Assembly: GCA_029224185.1 (NCBI GenBank)
Contig: CM055205.1
Location: forward strand, 5,062,087 to 5,126,086
Origin: Karalla daura
Lineage: Eukaryota; Chordata; Actinopteri; Chaetodontiformes; Leiognathidae
Length of the DNA stretch: 64,000 bases
Direction of reading: 5' to 3'
Shown: positions 42,788 through 56,723 of the stretch, piece by piece
Layout: every line of letters begins with the position of its first letter
Position numbering within the stretch: the first letter of the stretch is position 1
Notes under the pieces: model-generated
Databases searched by the model: none
What the model was told of the DNA's origin: nothing
What the model saw: the letters and a program-made list of their open reading frames with translations, nothing else
Translations under genes and position numbers: made by a program

Positions 42788-44616
42788 ATGAAAAAGAAAT
42801 AAAAAAATACTGTCTGTCACGCTGCCTCTTATGGGAGAGGCGGACTTTGATGCACGTGGAGATGTAACCTTGAACGTTTAATCAGACGGATAACATCTGT
42901 GTTTCGGTGCCAGGAAAACGCTTTTGCAGGGAGGGCAGCCGTGGCGAAGACTCCAGGCTAAGGGGCCGGCGGGGGGGAGGGGGGGGGGGGCAGAGGGCGA
43001 ACTCCATCACAGATTTCTTTTCCTGCGTTCGGAAGGTTTCTTCGATGGTGGGGGCGGACAGACAGACAGACGGAGCAGCCACCTGGGTCGCCTCAGTGTC
43101 CGCGTTGAGGACGAGGCTCCGAGGAGAAAGAAGCCAGTCGGCCCGAACGCGTTGGCATGCTCGGACACACAGACCGCACGCCCGCTTTTTTCTTCAACCG
43201 GGCCGGGGTCGGGAATTAGCCGGGCAAGCGAGGAGCCCGGAGAGGCCATCGTGATTTCTCAAGAAGGCCCCGGCGCGCCACGTTCGGCAGAAACGTAAGT
43301 AAAACCCTCTGATATTGGGCTTCGACGGGGATAAAAGAAGTATGGGCGAGATGGAGATGTCTCCAAGCTTGGCTTCATCCCACGGGGGCAGGGAGCGCGC
43401 ACATTCTGAGGAGAGACAACATTAATATTAATGCATCGCCTAGCAACATGCCGAGCCGGAGCTTCCTCCCTCCGCCAGGCGCTCTCCTCCACACACGCAC
43501 GCTCCGACACGGAGGGAGATCTCGACGGCAAAACGCTTATCTTTATTTGGATTCATTTATTTGTTTGTTTCCCTCCCCTCCCCTCCCCTCACAGCACCTT
43601 TTCTGACTTGCCCACAAAGAACTGACCCCCCCCCAAGTCCAAATCACCTCCAACGGGGCGCATCCATCAATGGGTAGATGAGCTCACCCTCTGAACGCGG
43701 GACGGCAGGCTGGCGAGAATCGGCCGCCGCCCTCTCCCCCCGCTCGTGCCACGGTTTGGGAGGAAGGAGAACACGGGGACCCGAGAGCCGCCTCCACCTC
43801 CCAGCGTTCGAGAGAAAGAGGTCTAAGCATGCCATGGCTGACAGGAGAACAACGTTCCTGTTGTTCCCCCACCACCACCACCACCACCGCCCCCCCCAGC
43901 TCGGCTCCCCCTGCTGCAAATGGATGGAGGGTAGCGTGATATTCTAATTTGGCAGTCTGAGAGGCACGACACAAAACCCGGAGTGAGCCTGTGCCCCAGG
44001 AACTCGGGGAAAATGTCAGCGGAGGACTGTCTGGGGTGTTGTGGTTGCCATCCTTTGTGTGTCTGTGCAGATCTCCTGCCCTGCCACGGCGCTGACATGT
44101 GCTGTGTGAGGAGTGAAAAGGGAAGGAAAAAAAAAAAGAGAAGATATTTGCCGGGTTTGATGGAGCTTTTAAAGCCGGCGTCCTCAGAGACCCAAAATGC
44201 AAGTGAATGGATTCAGTATTCAATTTAGCGGATTTCCTGAAGGTATCTGAAGCCTGACTGTGGAGGAGCCACTTGGCTTACAGTATACATGCTGTTGAAT
44301 ATGCATGTACATCCTGTATCCCCCGATGGCGGCCGCCCAAACATGTTGGTTTTTCTCGTTGCTCGACAGCGGCGTGGACCTGTTTTTGTCTCTCGTATCT
44401 TCCACGACGCTGGATCGCTCCCACCCCGGGGGCTCCCAACTTCTCTTTCCAGTGACAAAGGATCTGCGTCACGCTCTGTGGACGGCTTCCCGGAGTCCCC
44501 GATTTCACAGGAATAAAAGTGCCTTCCATACGGCGTTTTAGCTGATTGCCCCTCTGCGGCTTCATAATCTTGCCACCGGGTTCACTTCGGACTGTCCAAT
44601 ACCAGAGACAGCCACA

Positions 44617-44652
44617 AATATATATCTATATATATATATATACAAATATATA

Positions 44653-44684
<32 letters not shown>
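44617..44684. repeat. (TA)n microsatellite
   Basis: Alternating TA with two interruptions (TATCTATA and TACAAATA), about 66 bp. Confidence 0.95.
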
Positions 44685-44685
<1 letters not shown>

Positions 44686-46378
44686 TCACTCGCAGACATA
44701 CAGCAACCAGAGTCTTTTGAGCAGATGCTGACCCAAAAAGCCGGTTCAATAAAGTAAAGAGTACAGTTGCGTAATGGAGCGGGATCATCTTTCAGCTTTT
44801 TGTTATGTTTGTTGTGTTATTTCAAAGCCCCCCTAATTCAAATGGAAGCGGAGGGACCCGACCTCATCCCGCCGCCCCGCGTCAGAAGCAGCGGAACGTC
44901 TCTTCGGGGCGAGACGGACGCCGTTCGACGGCATGTAGGGCGAGCGGCGCCCCCCGAAGCCCGTGGAACCGGGGGGGGGGATGAAAAAGGTTTGAAATCT
45001 TCAAAACCCAGCGTTTCGTTGGGCTCGTTCCATTTGAGTCTGGATCCTTCTCATTACCGTCATTGCAGCTGCCGCTCGGCTTCACAGGCCCACCATGCCT
45101 CTCTGAATGGGAACGCCAGATCACAGCCACGGACTCGCCAAGTGCAGAACCTCTGTACTTCTTACATGACAAAACTCAGTGAATCGGCCTTTGATAGACC
45201 GGTTTGGTCCTCTCTGTTTTGTTTTTTTTCCCCCACCGTCTCTCGGGCCTCGAACGCGTCACATTGATGGCACCGGAATGCACTTACCGTCACCAAACTG
45301 CGCACACCTGCATGGGCAGGGCTGGACGGCGGCCCAGCTGTCCGCGCTCCTACTAGAAATGGATTCACTTAAAAGCAGCCCTGTGATTTAGGCCTCCCCA
45401 TTTAAAATTCATAAGCCGGGCAGATTTCGCGGGATTATGCGTGACTCGGGCGGCGCCAGGCCGGAGAGTGGAGTTGATAACGGAGGCGATCGGGTCATTA
45501 AGTCCACCGGGGAGCGGCGCCTCGTGAGTACAGTGTCTGCGCTCCCCGGGCGCATCCTTTGTTCGCAGTAATGGGATCGTTCATCACCTCTCCCGCTCAT
45601 TCGCGAAGAGGCAAAGGGAATGAGCGCGAGCCCCTCTGTTTTGTCTTCGGCGCCATCGGTTCCCCTGAAGTTCCCTCCAAAACGCGTGGCACCGGAGAGA
45701 TCCCCGTCGTCCGGATCTTGGCGAGGAATGGGAATCGAGGAGGCCGGACACTCCTTTCCCGCGACTCAAACAGATACCGGGAGCGTCTGTTCACGCGAGC
45801 CGGGGGGGGGCCCATCTATTCAACCAACAGCACCGTCGGGGATAATTGCTTCACGCTGAGGCGATGTTTGCTTTGAACCATCCCGGCATTATTCCCCATA
45901 ACTGATGACCAATGATATCAAAGCGGGTGAGAGCCAGCGTCGCTCGAATTTAAATGAGAAAAATAGCGCCGGGTCAGCAGTTCTCTAATCGCCCTCGGTG
46001 GGCGCCGCTCCGCCAAACAATACGTGTGAAGCAGAAGCTCACAGCGAACAAACACAACGAGACGCACGGTCCTCCCCGGTGTGGCCAACGATTCAAGCGC
46101 TAATTGTCCAAGACCTCGCGGTGGCTTGGGCCTGGCTCCGCCTGACCCCCTGGCTCGGTTTTGGAGCTGCAGTTCAGAGGAGCCGGCTGGCCGCTCCAGT
46201 ATTAACTGTACATGGAAGATGTCTCGTGCCATCATGTGGGAGGCTCAGCCTACAGGTGTCTATCTCTGTGTGGTACGTATTGGACTGTGCCGGCCCCCCC
46301 CAGGCAGTTATCCCAAAGCACGTGTGTCGGAGTCGACTGGATCTGAATGAGCTCGATTACCTCGAAGTTTGAAAGGGA

Positions 46379-46426
46379 GACCCGCAGACCCCCGCAGATC
46401 CCGCAGACCCCCGCAGACCCCCGCAG
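46379..46426. repeat. 10-bp minisatellite (CCCGCAGACC)n
   Basis: About five tandem units of CCCGCAGACC or close variants. Confidence 0.9.
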
Positions 46427-49400
46427 CACCGCTTGGCAAGGTAACGGAGGGACGCCTGACACCTCAGGCTGGTTCAGTCTCTCGCCGCGTCCACTCACAA
46501 GCGCCGTCTGTTGCTGCCGTCGAGAGGCTAACCGGGCTACGCATTGGGGTTGATTTGCGAGAAGTTACATACTTTTGGAGGAGCCTGAGAGTTAAGCCAA
46601 GTTTTCGCTGGGTTTAAGCACGTCTAAGACTCTTCTTAAGAAGTCGCAGCCAAAGGACCGGTCCGCGCCGTGGAGGGGGGATTTTTCCGTGCCATTTCAT
46701 GTAAATTAAGGGCCGTCAGCGGCTTCTCCACCCGGCCCGCGTTCTAATCCTCTTTCATCCTGGGCGTCACGTCACGGATGCCGAGTCTCGGGACAAAGCC
46801 GGGGGCGCCGTCGTGGGCCGATTACGGCCAATCACGCCGCTTTGCGAGTTTCCGTCGGGGGGCCCCAGCGACCGGCCCCGGGGTCTCGGGCAGCGCGGGC
46901 GCGCGTCACGGCGTCGAGGCTGCGACCCCGCGCAAGAGAGACGCTGACGCTCGGGGGGAGGGGAGGGGGGAGAGAAAGAGAAAAAAAGAAAAAGATGCCT
47001 CGATTCGCTCCTGTCCTGAAATCTCAATTTCACTCTGGCTCCTCCATTGCCTTGACAAGGTCAGGCTGGCAGCAGGAATTCGTCTCGCCCCCTAATCTGG
47101 AGATTACATTCTCGGCGGCCGGGGCAGGGCCCTCCCCCCTCCCCCCCTCCCTCCCCCCCCCCCCCCTTTTCCCTTTCTGCCTCTCTCCCCGCAACCCTGC
47201 CAGCCTGGCTCTCCACTGCGAGGTAACGAGCCAAGACCCGCTTACAGTGTAGAGATAATGTCCGCGGATTAAGACAGAGAGCCCCTCGAGTGGCGCCTCT
47301 TTCATTTCGCCATCCGGCCCGCCAAGCGTCATAAATATACCCGGGCCAGTCGGGGACTCCATCCCGGGGAATCTCCGCGGACGTCAAACTTCACGCCATC
47401 TTAATCCTCCCAACTCGGCGGTAGTGGCGTGAGCGCACACACGCGCACACGCGCACGCACACACAAAAAGAGAGCATCTCTCGCTGGAAGAATCATGGGA
47501 TCTCCAGGAACGCTACTGTCACCCCCGAGGGCGAGTTGCAAATTTAAAACGGTTTTGTAAGAACATTAAAGCTCCCTGAAGAGGCCCTGGGGTGGCGGGG
47601 CTGCTCAAAGTGCACACTCTTGTTTTTTCTTTTCGTCGCCGAGCTCTCCGTAGGTCGGTCCCGGGCTGCCACGCTACCTGGCGTGGCAGCGTTCCTCGGC
47701 GCCGGGACCGACGCGGGCCGTGTTTGTCTTGGCACCTGCTCGGGAGGGAGGGAGGGAGACTATCAAAGTCTCCTCAGCCCGCCGGGGGGAATCCGCCTCA
47801 CCGATCCCCATCCGTGAAATCACGAGCAGCTGCTCTAAATAGTTAAGCGCAATAGGCGGAGGGCTTTGAAGGGCAGGACGTGGAGTCGGGTCGAGCCGGG
47901 GCTGCTGCCTGTTTGTGGCGGAATGACGCGGAATCAGGCAGCACTGGCTGAGAGGGGAAAAGAAACTGGGAACGTCGCATCCACTGGTATGGCATTAGAT
48001 TCCGAAATCCGTATGCAGCGTCCTTGGGAGGTTTCCTATGCGAGTGAGTTGCCTATGTAATTAGATCAAAAAAGAAACCAGCGGTGTCGTGTCTGCGTGT
48101 GAGCATCTCTTTCTCAACATCTTTTTTTTATCACGATCAGTTTTTTCCGGTCCATGCGATGACCTCCCGCTCCTCAGGTGATACACATGTCAGCAGCACA
48201 ACGCAAACGCTGGACGCCTGGCTCAATAATGGAGGCATGAATGGAAGGCCAGGCCTCTGATGAAGCAGACTTCTGTCGACGCTGACGCGGCCGCCTCGCC
48301 GAGCCGCTGAGCCACGCGCGCAAAATGTCCATCATTGCATTATCTCCTCCGAGAACGAAAGAAAGAAAGAAAGGGGAACACACCTCAATATAAACTAAAG
48401 AAAACAACGACTCTGGGGTCACGATTGCACCGTCAGAGTGACCTTGCTTTGACGAGTCAACACAGAAGTGCTAAGTGTATTTATGAATATTATAATGAGG
48501 CTGCATTGTGCAACTTGCTGACTCCGCTGAGTACCAGAGCAAATCTATAGAAAAGTCAAAACTGAAGGCCAAAAAAAAAAAAAAACGCTGAATGCGGAAC
48601 AAGTTTGATCCTCAAACATCCTATATAGGCTAATAATATTCCCCCATGCATAATTTAAGATATTTCTCATCATGAAAGATTCAGCCCTCACACAATACGC
48701 TAGAAAACAGAAACTGCTCAGACGGCTCTGAGGTTTTCCTGAGAGCGGCGAGACGAAGCCGACCCTCCCACTGAAACTGGCTCCTGAGCGCCTGTAGATT
48801 CATCAAAGACGGGGGGGGGGGGGGGGGGGGGAGGGATAAGCTGCACATAACTGATGAGATGCAGTTAAGGGCAGCTCGTGCCGGGGACTTGCTGCGGATG
48901 ATTCAAACACTACGCTTTTTTCTTTTCCTCCTTTCGGCCCCGTCAAACCGCCAGAAACCCTCTCTTCTGGCCGAAACAAGCCAGCCGCGGCTCTCGACAC
49001 ATACGTTAGAGAAGGGGCCTCGGTGCACCTGGTACGTGACGGGAGACGCAGGCCACTGAATTCTAACCATGCCTGGCGACGCGGGCACACCTGTCCCAGG
49101 GATGCGGGACCGGGGTGGGAATTTGGAGGGGGAAAGAAGGACCCGCCGCGATCCGGCGGATGTTGGGAGGCTGAGAGCCGAGTCTGAGGGGCGACGCGCT
49201 GGCGGGAGACAGCGAGGGGACGTGACAGGGGCCTGTTCGCTGCTCGTGCCGTTTGGCCCGGGTCGAAAGCGTTCCCGTCACACGCACCGTGTTTCATCGG
49301 GATCGATTCCCCCGACTGCGCTTTCATCGGACGCGTTTTGCCCTTTTTATCGACGGGCCGGCCGACAGCCGGGTGGAGACGGGCGTCGTGTCCTCGGCGT

Positions 49401-49914
49401 GGAGGCGCTCTGTTGTCAACTAGCAGCGCGTTGGCGGTGCGTCTGAGAAAGCCCCGTCCCAGGCCCTATCACATACGGTTATTTTTAATCCTGACAACAG
49501 AGAGCCCGTGAAGCAGAACCCCCCCCCCACTGCACCTGCAAACTCCGGGGAAACAAAGGAGGAGACGCGCTCACAAAGGCTAACGAGCGATAAGCGAACA
49601 ACTAACCCACATGATGAGCACCTAATGCTATGGCGGGGTCTCTCCTCTCTGTCTGAGGTTCCGGGATGGACCCGGGCCAGTCCGCGTGAGCTCGCTGTGG
49701 TCCGAGACGATCCCGATATGACTCCGCAAGAGCTGTGCTCAAGTTACAGTGGAAATAAATCAGCCTCTTTGCTTGACAGTCCGCCGCATGGGCACAGCGT
49801 CTCATGCTTCCCCTTCATTAGGTTATCTGCAGACCACGGGGCTCGGGAAAACATCAAGGCCACCAGATACTTGTAGAAATGAATAGGGGGGGAAGAAAAG
49901 GACGGCGCTGCTCA

Positions 49915-50110
49915 GATAAGTCATGTATTAATTAACAATAAATCATCTATCTGGTCACACCCCAACCTCATCCATTACATGGACCCCGGCATTAGAAGGA
50001 CCACAGCATGGCCACTTTGGCCCACAATTAACATAAGCTGATGTTTATCGGTTTCGACATCCCTTTGCCTAATGAAGTTTCCCATAAAATTGTCATTAGG
50101 CTGCGAGAGG
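49915..50110. promoter_or_regulatory. Candidate conserved non-coding element
   Basis: An AT-rich, low-repeat block inside GC-rich intron, with ATTAATTAAC, CAATAAATCA, GCCTAATGAAG and TGTCATTAG motifs typical of homeodomain-rich enhancers. Inference from composition only; no alignment was possible. Confidence 0.2.
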
Positions 50111-50749
50111 GGTGGGGGTCCCGGGGAGGGGGGGGGGGGGCCATTCTGAGGAGGAAAATGAAAACTGCTACAGCTTAATGTACATCATTATCCGGGACTC
50201 ATCCCGGGCAGCGTTATCAAAATACACCGAGTCATCATAACTGATAATGGCCGCGCCACCCATTTCTTTCTTTCGAATGCCCCCTCGCACGTCAATTAAA
50301 ACCGCAGACAAATGGCGGAGAGCAAGTGCCACTTAAAAGCACTGAGCGCGCTCTGATTCCCCAACTCTGGCAAACAGGGAAATCCGTTTCCACGCCTAGC
50401 CGGCCCGCGTCACAGGGCGCGATACGATTATTTCCCGACATTTTCCTGTCGGGCCCTCTGATCGCAATGAGCTCAGTCGACCCCCCCCCCCACCCCCCCC
50501 TTCCCCCCCTCCCCCGCTCCCGACTGGCATCAAACGGCACGGGAGGAACAAGATCAATACTGCAAATGAAGTGAGGCACTCGGAGGCGGCGTTTGAGGGG
50601 GGGGTTGGGTGGGAGGGGGGCGGACGCTCAGCCCGACAAACACGTCCTCACTTCTGTTACTGAGCAGCAGATCGTCTGAGGGTTCGGCGTGCCTGGCGGA
50701 CAAGCATGATGGCGCGCCTCCCTCATCGCGCTGCATTTAAAAGGGAGGG

Positions 50750-51075
50750 AGAGAGAGAGAGAGAGGCGCTAAAAGGAGACCCAACAGCTAGCCAGCGTTC
50801 TCCGGGGCCGGGTTAGCGGGTTAGCGCGCGGCGCTGGGCGTCCTCCGCGGTGAGAGTGCCGCCCTGGCTCTGGCTCTCTGGCAGGGCGGCGTTCCTTCCT
50901 TTCCCCCCCGCCGCCAGCCGCCGCCCTGGAGGACGCCCGGGCGCGCGATCACCGGGACGACCGCTTTTGCGGGAGGCGACGGCGCCGTAACGAGGCCCGC
51001 GTCAGCGTTAGCGTCGCTAGCCGGCTAGCGCGGCCGGCGCCTCTCAGTTGTGCGGTCGCGGCGAGCTGATGATGG
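50750..51075. promoter_or_regulatory. CpG island with nested inverted repeats
   Basis: Very dense CpG (GCGCGCGGCGC, CGGCGCCG, GCGCGCGATC) and high GC over about 325 bp, clearly above the surrounding intron. It contains an 11-bp perfect inverted repeat (50836-50846 with 50928-50938) that encloses a 9-bp one (50858-50866 with 50882-50890). It could be an internal promoter of either strand or an unmethylated regulatory island; no attached coding exon was found. Confidence 0.45.
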
Positions 51076-51958
51076 ATCGCTGTGCCTCAGTTATTCCACG
51101 TATTTTGACTCCAGGCGGTTCACAGTCGAGGCCTCAGACCGACGCGCCTGTGCTCCGTCTGAACCACGTGCTAGGAGTCAGGCTCGTTGCTGAGCACGGT
51201 GCCATCGCTCTGGCTATTTAGCGGCTTATAAAGTAGAAGAGCACACTTCCTGTGTCATGCATAAATCGGCATTTGAACGCGCTGCATGTCTGAATACGAT
51301 GTATTCAAACTCATGTTAAACTTTAGACTCATTGCGCTCCGTGAGGCAGCTCAGGGTGCGCGTATTACCACTTCCAGCGGACGGAGAAAGATTCGTGAGT
51401 AATCACGTATTGAAATTTTGAGGCACTGCAGCAATAACTGCGGCGCGCCCGGGCTGGCTCATTTTTTTTTTAGCGCTTAAACCAACCGGTTGTTGAGATT
51501 AGCCTGGTAGCCCGTGGCTAGCGGGCGGCCATGAATAACTATCAAGACATGAAGAGTTCAATAAGGCAGAGTTATGCTCGCAGCTGTGCCTCAGAGGGGC
51601 GGCGGGGGACGCGAGCCGATCTAAAAAGAAGACGAGGGCTCGACGCTGAGGATGCGGCCGTCTGCAGCCACCTCCGCGGATCTGCCGGCCTCTGATGAGA
51701 CGCCGCGTTGCTCCCCAGCGAAAAGCCTTAACGCCGTACGCGGCGAAATGCCCACGGTGTCAACGCCGACAGGCCGATCTGCAGTCGTTCCCCACGTCAG
51801 GTGGAGTTTTCTAATTAGCGCAGAGCACAAAGCGCAGCTGAGGCCGAGAGCGGATGTCGTCAGCTTTCCGAGCATTTGGTCGTAAACCGAAGCATCGTGT
51901 AAACTTGAGAGGCCGACTTTATGTTGCAGCGCCTGCGCTGAAATAACGCAGCATCCCT

Positions 51959-51983
51959 GTGTGTGTGTGTGTGTGTGTGTGTG
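51959..51983. repeat. (GT)n microsatellite
   Basis: Twelve GT units on the plus strand. Confidence 0.95.
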
Positions 51984-52149
51984 GATTACGGGCGCCGCTA
52001 CTCTTCTTGCTAATTGTAATCTTTCGTGCGCCCCGCAGAGAGTTCATCCACCCAGACCCCTTTTCGCCGCACGTCCTCATGCCTGTTGGTCCATGGAGGC
52101 AGAGGATTTGTCCACGGTTGCAATGATCATAGCTCGCTGGATTGTCATG

Positions 52150-52590
52150 ACAAGTGCACCCTAATGAACCTATCAGAGGTAATTAGCTTCTAGGCATATT
52201 CTTACTGCATGGAAACTGGCTGCCACGATGCTGTTTGGCTTATGATTTTGGAAACAAATGGAAACTCAATTAAGCAGTGAAGGCCTCATTACGGCAAACA
52301 CAGAGGTTCAAAGACTTAGTCAATTTGCGTCAGGCTTTGCTGTTTGTTTGTCTTGAAGCTGTGTTTGGGATGAAATACTCACATTCGGTCACTTCCAAGT
52401 GAGGTCATATTCTGAGAAACAAAGCTGACAGCTTTATTTAATGCTTCATTTAGTGAATCTAGCAGTTCACAGTGACGAATAGGTGTAATTTTCAGCATCT
52501 TACTCATACATAACTGTTATGTTATCTGATGCAAGTAAGCTTTAACATCAGGAGGGAATATTCAGATTTCATCGTTTTTCACAATAAGAG
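52150..52590. promoter_or_regulatory. Candidate conserved non-coding element
   Basis: About 440 bp of AT-rich, repeat-free sequence (GGTAATTAGCTT, CAATTAAGCAG, GCTTTATTTAATGC) that stands out from GC-rich neighbours. Inference only. Confidence 0.2.
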
Positions 52591-55326
52591 GTGCAGCACT
52601 TGCATTACATGCTATACCTTTGTCAGTGAGTGATAAACAACGTGCTTCCCATAGCGCAGTATTCCACTTTTCACTGTTCACAGTGTTGGAACACTGACAT
52701 GAGAGTGTCTGTCCCTGACTGGAGGTTCACTTTTCACCGTTTAGCGCGCGCCACCCTCTTCCCTTCGACCCCTCGCTCTCTCTCTCTCTCTCCCCCGCGT
52801 GCTCCCGCCTCGCCGGCCGGGCTCGGCGAGGGCGCACGCCGCCGCCTCGCCTCACGTGAGGGGCTCCAGCAGACGTGCGTCCACCTCCTGGTGGCGCTAG
52901 AGGGAACGTCGGGAGATCGTCCCCGGTCCTCCCCCCAGGACCAAACCTCCATGGCAACGGTTTTGATACTGGAGCCGAGGCCGGCTGACCAGCAGCGCCT
53001 GCCGTGCCCGCAGCTACTCCTCTGGCGGCGCCGGGAAACCTGATTAGAATTAGATGAGCGCTAATTATCCTGCTGCTCGCCCTGCGAAGCGCCCAGGAAG
53101 CGGAATTCACTGTTTCCACGCCACGTAACCTCCTCCATGAATCTTTCACAGAAACGGTAATAATGAATACACTGGAAAAGTAAGAGGATACATCTTGTTC
53201 TCGCGCCGCGGCTGAGGGTTCCGACTGGGGGGGGGGGGGGGATGTTTTATTTAACGGATTAAAAAAAATATATTCTGTTTCAACATTGGGCGCTGGCGAA
53301 AGGGCTCTCCGAGGCTCTGTTTGAAGGGCTACGTGAGGGGATCGGGATTGATTTCACTCGCCTGATGCCGCTACTTCCAGCGATCCAGACAAATCAAAAC
53401 CCAACATCGTTCACGGATTCAGCCAAACAAAGAGAGCGGCGGCGGAAGGCTGCCGGCGAAGTGGGTGACACCCGCCCGTGGCGCAACAGCACATGAAATC
53501 CAAAGAGGACGTCTTTATCAAGCGCAGGTCGGGCGTTTTGAAGCATAACCCGGATGCCAAAAAGAAAAAAGGATTGGGGCCTGACTGCTCGGGGAGCGGA
53601 CCGTGGCCAGTTTTACAGTTATCAGGGAGGTGCTAATGAGTCTCGGAAGGCTCCGAGGAGGGAGAGTCTCTCTCCACCGCCTTCACAGAGTTGCTGAAGC
53701 CAGCTGCACGGGCGACGTCCTGCCAATGAAGGGAAAATCGCCCCGCTCCCTCATTTCATTTGCTCTCCTGACGTCGGCGTGCACTCGCATGATCCCTCTA
53801 CGTGCCGCGTGAATGTTTCAGGGCCACCGAGCTTCCAGAAACCCCCCCCCCCCGCCCGCCTCGCCGAGGAGCCGGGGGCTCGCTCAGCCGCCAGTTACAC
53901 CGTTCCGGCACGTGAAGGACGGGACAACGGGGTGTTTCTCCTCTCCCTCCCCGCAGTGACCCACGTGTCGCTCCCCCTGTATCAGACCTGCAGGCGACGC
54001 GCACGCAACGACTCCCTAATGAGCTGGGGGAAGGAATTAAGCAGTTATGCGACACTCTCCACATTTCTTTTGCCCAACTTCCATTACACGACTGTCAAAG
54101 GTTTAATTACGGGGGGGGGGGATTAAAGCGATCTCGCCGCCATCAAACATTAATACGGCCGCTCTGATCATTTCTCTCGGCCCTCGTATTTCTTAATAAT
54201 AACTTGACCGGCGCCGGATGTGTGTTTGGCTCCGGCCGCGTCGCTCGTCTGTGGGAGAGTTGACCCCCGGGCCGCGAATTACTCCACGCGAAGCCTCCGT
54301 CCGGGGCCCGCAATCGTCCAGTACAGTCGACCGCGCCTGAGATCTACTTTGTCCGGGTAGCCGCCCGAGCTCCCTCCCTCGCACAGACGCTTCAGGAAGG
54401 ACAGCGCGTTGCCCCCCGTGCGCAGGCCTCGCAGCTTTGGGCAGCGGCGGGGGGTGCCTGGGCGCCCGCTCGCCGTCCCATGACGCCGTCTAGGGTTTCA
54501 GCGAGTGATATCCGTGAACGGACCCGAAACGGATACGCGGCGCTCTCCCGTTTCCAAGGCGCGCACACTGGAGCCATTGTCCACTCTTGCTTTCCCTGCG
54601 CGCCCTTTCACTCTTGAAACCCGAGCCGCCGGGAGTGGCACGCAGGTGCCCGATCCTGCGGGGAGGGGCGGGCCAGCGCAGGCCGTGGCCCGGGGGCCGC
54701 CGAAGCAGAGGAGATCACGCCCAGGATAGGCAGCGCGCGGCTTTCAATCTGCGGCAGCAAATTGGGACGCCAAACACCGGCCCATGAATCATTCATTCCG
54801 GAGCGGAATGAGATTCGCGCTAATTACTGTAGTTCGCTGGCTTAATTTATTTGACTTGAACTTGTTTTACTTGGAGAGCTAATATCGGGCTCTGCCTCTC
54901 GTCGGAAACATGAAAGACTTCAGAGGCCCCCCATCGGAGGACGTTGCCATCGGATACAGACGTGGCAGCGACCTGCCTGCACGCCTTCCAGTCAGTTAAC
55001 GTCGCCGAACGCATCTCCGTCGCCCTTATTGTTTGACGCCCGGACGCGCGGCAAGCAAGCGGGATCGACCTGCTTATCGGACGTTTCGGAGAACGCGCGC
55101 GCATTTCCCAGAGGTGGCGCCGCTTCGCCCAGGGTTGGCGCCGCCTTGGTTTGGGCCGACGTGAATCGGCTCACCAGCGGGAGCGGCTCGAGGCGAACGC
55201 GCACGTCGTTTGCAGTGCACGCCATCACCTATGATTCATTTGGAGAGCCAGGGAAGTTTTTAGCAGATTTTAGCAAATTTTTGCAGGTCTGGAGAGACAG
55301 AGAGCGACGGGGAGGGAGATGTCGAT

Positions 55327-55354
55327 GGAGGGAGGGAGGGAGGGAGGGAGGGAG
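55327..55354. repeat. (GGAG)n tetranucleotide repeat
   Basis: Seven tandem GGAG units on the plus strand. Confidence 0.93.
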
Positions 55355-55834
55355 GCGGAGGGGCGGTCAGCGGCAGGCAGCTGGGGCCCGGCTGTGCTGA
55401 AGGGGCAGCAGCCACGCTGATGGATTACACCGCCTCTCTCCGGGGGTAAACGGACACCGGGCCGCCCCTCCCCTCCTAACGCTGTCTCGGCCCGTGCCGT
55501 CATTGAAATGTCTCCAAAGATGGAGGCGAAGGCGCAGCTGAGCCGCGTCAGCTGCGAGGCTGCGTTCCTGCCCACGGCCGGCGGCTTCCAGAGGGCCCCC
55601 GGCAGGAGATCTCCCTCTGAACAAACCCCACATCATTTTCGCAGGGACGACTCCGGGAGCGACGCAGAAGAACAAGACAATCCAGTGGCCCATCGATTCA
55701 GTCAAGACTAATTGCCGGGAAAGGGGCCCGTATTGTTTTCATACGTGTATCCTGTCTCGTTGTCATGTGCGTGCCGACTCGTCGGCCTGGGCTCTCGCGC
55801 GTGCTCTCGCAGGTTATGACACCAGAGATCATCG

Positions 55835-55837
<3 letters not shown>

Positions 55838-55873
<36 letters not shown>
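55838..55873. repeat. Poly-C tract
   Basis: About 36 consecutive C bases, then one G and a further C run. Confidence 0.95.
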
Positions 55874-55874
<1 letters not shown>

Positions 55875-56723
55875 CCCCCCCCGGTACGGACGAGGCATCT
55901 TAGGGCTACACAAGCCGCCTCAATCAGGCCTGCGCTAAAAGGCTGCGCTGCTTAAGAGTGTACTCGGGCTAAATAAATAATGAGGGATGGGAACGAGCGA
56001 GAGCAGAGCAGCGCCCCCACCCCCACCACACCCTCCCCCACCCTCACCCACTAAACACAGCGGCACTCTCACATCGCCTCTCGAGCCGCAGCGTCTATGT
56101 CGAGGGGCCGGTCCTCCCGCTTCGCGGCGACAGAGTGAGTCCTCGGCGAAGCCCTTGACATTTCCTGCGCCACTTCATCGAGGACGGGGCCGAGGAAATC
56201 CCGCAGCCAAGGCCCCCGTCTGAGAGCTTTCCCGCGCCAGATTGCAGGGAAACAAATTACAGTAATCATAATTCAATCACGGGGACCGTGATCCTTTTAG
56301 CACGCACGGATCTGATTAGGAGATCCAGCGACCGAAACCCGATATCAAAGTCTAAAGGCAAACGCAAAAAAAAAAAAGGAAAAAGATTCAAATTGCCCAT
56401 TCTCTTTTCTTTTTTGGGGAGTGTGCCTCGAGGCAAAGAGCTATGTAATTACATACGAAACAATTATGGCTGCAAATGATTGCGACATTACTCACATCAC
56501 AGCTCGATGGGCGCGACGGGCTGCTGTACGTGGCCGGCCCATTAACAGCGCATGTACTGTACGGCAGAGGCATCGCCCTCCCCGGGTGTCAGTCACTTCT
56601 CAGGGAGGGCCGCAACATCCGCGGCACACCTCCCATCGACAGGCAGCTGTGAAAATCTAACGCGTGACTCAAAACCTGCCGCTCCCTGGCCGCCTGGGGT
56701 TGGTTGGTAGGGCGATTGGGATT

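Noticed and set aside
44882..45172. NEKDPDSN peptide on the minus strand, resembling AEKDSLDPSF of exon 1
   Set aside because: Similarity stops after a few residues, the expected MEEKYLPELM start is absent and no matching donor with the required phase (ending in G of Glu) was found.
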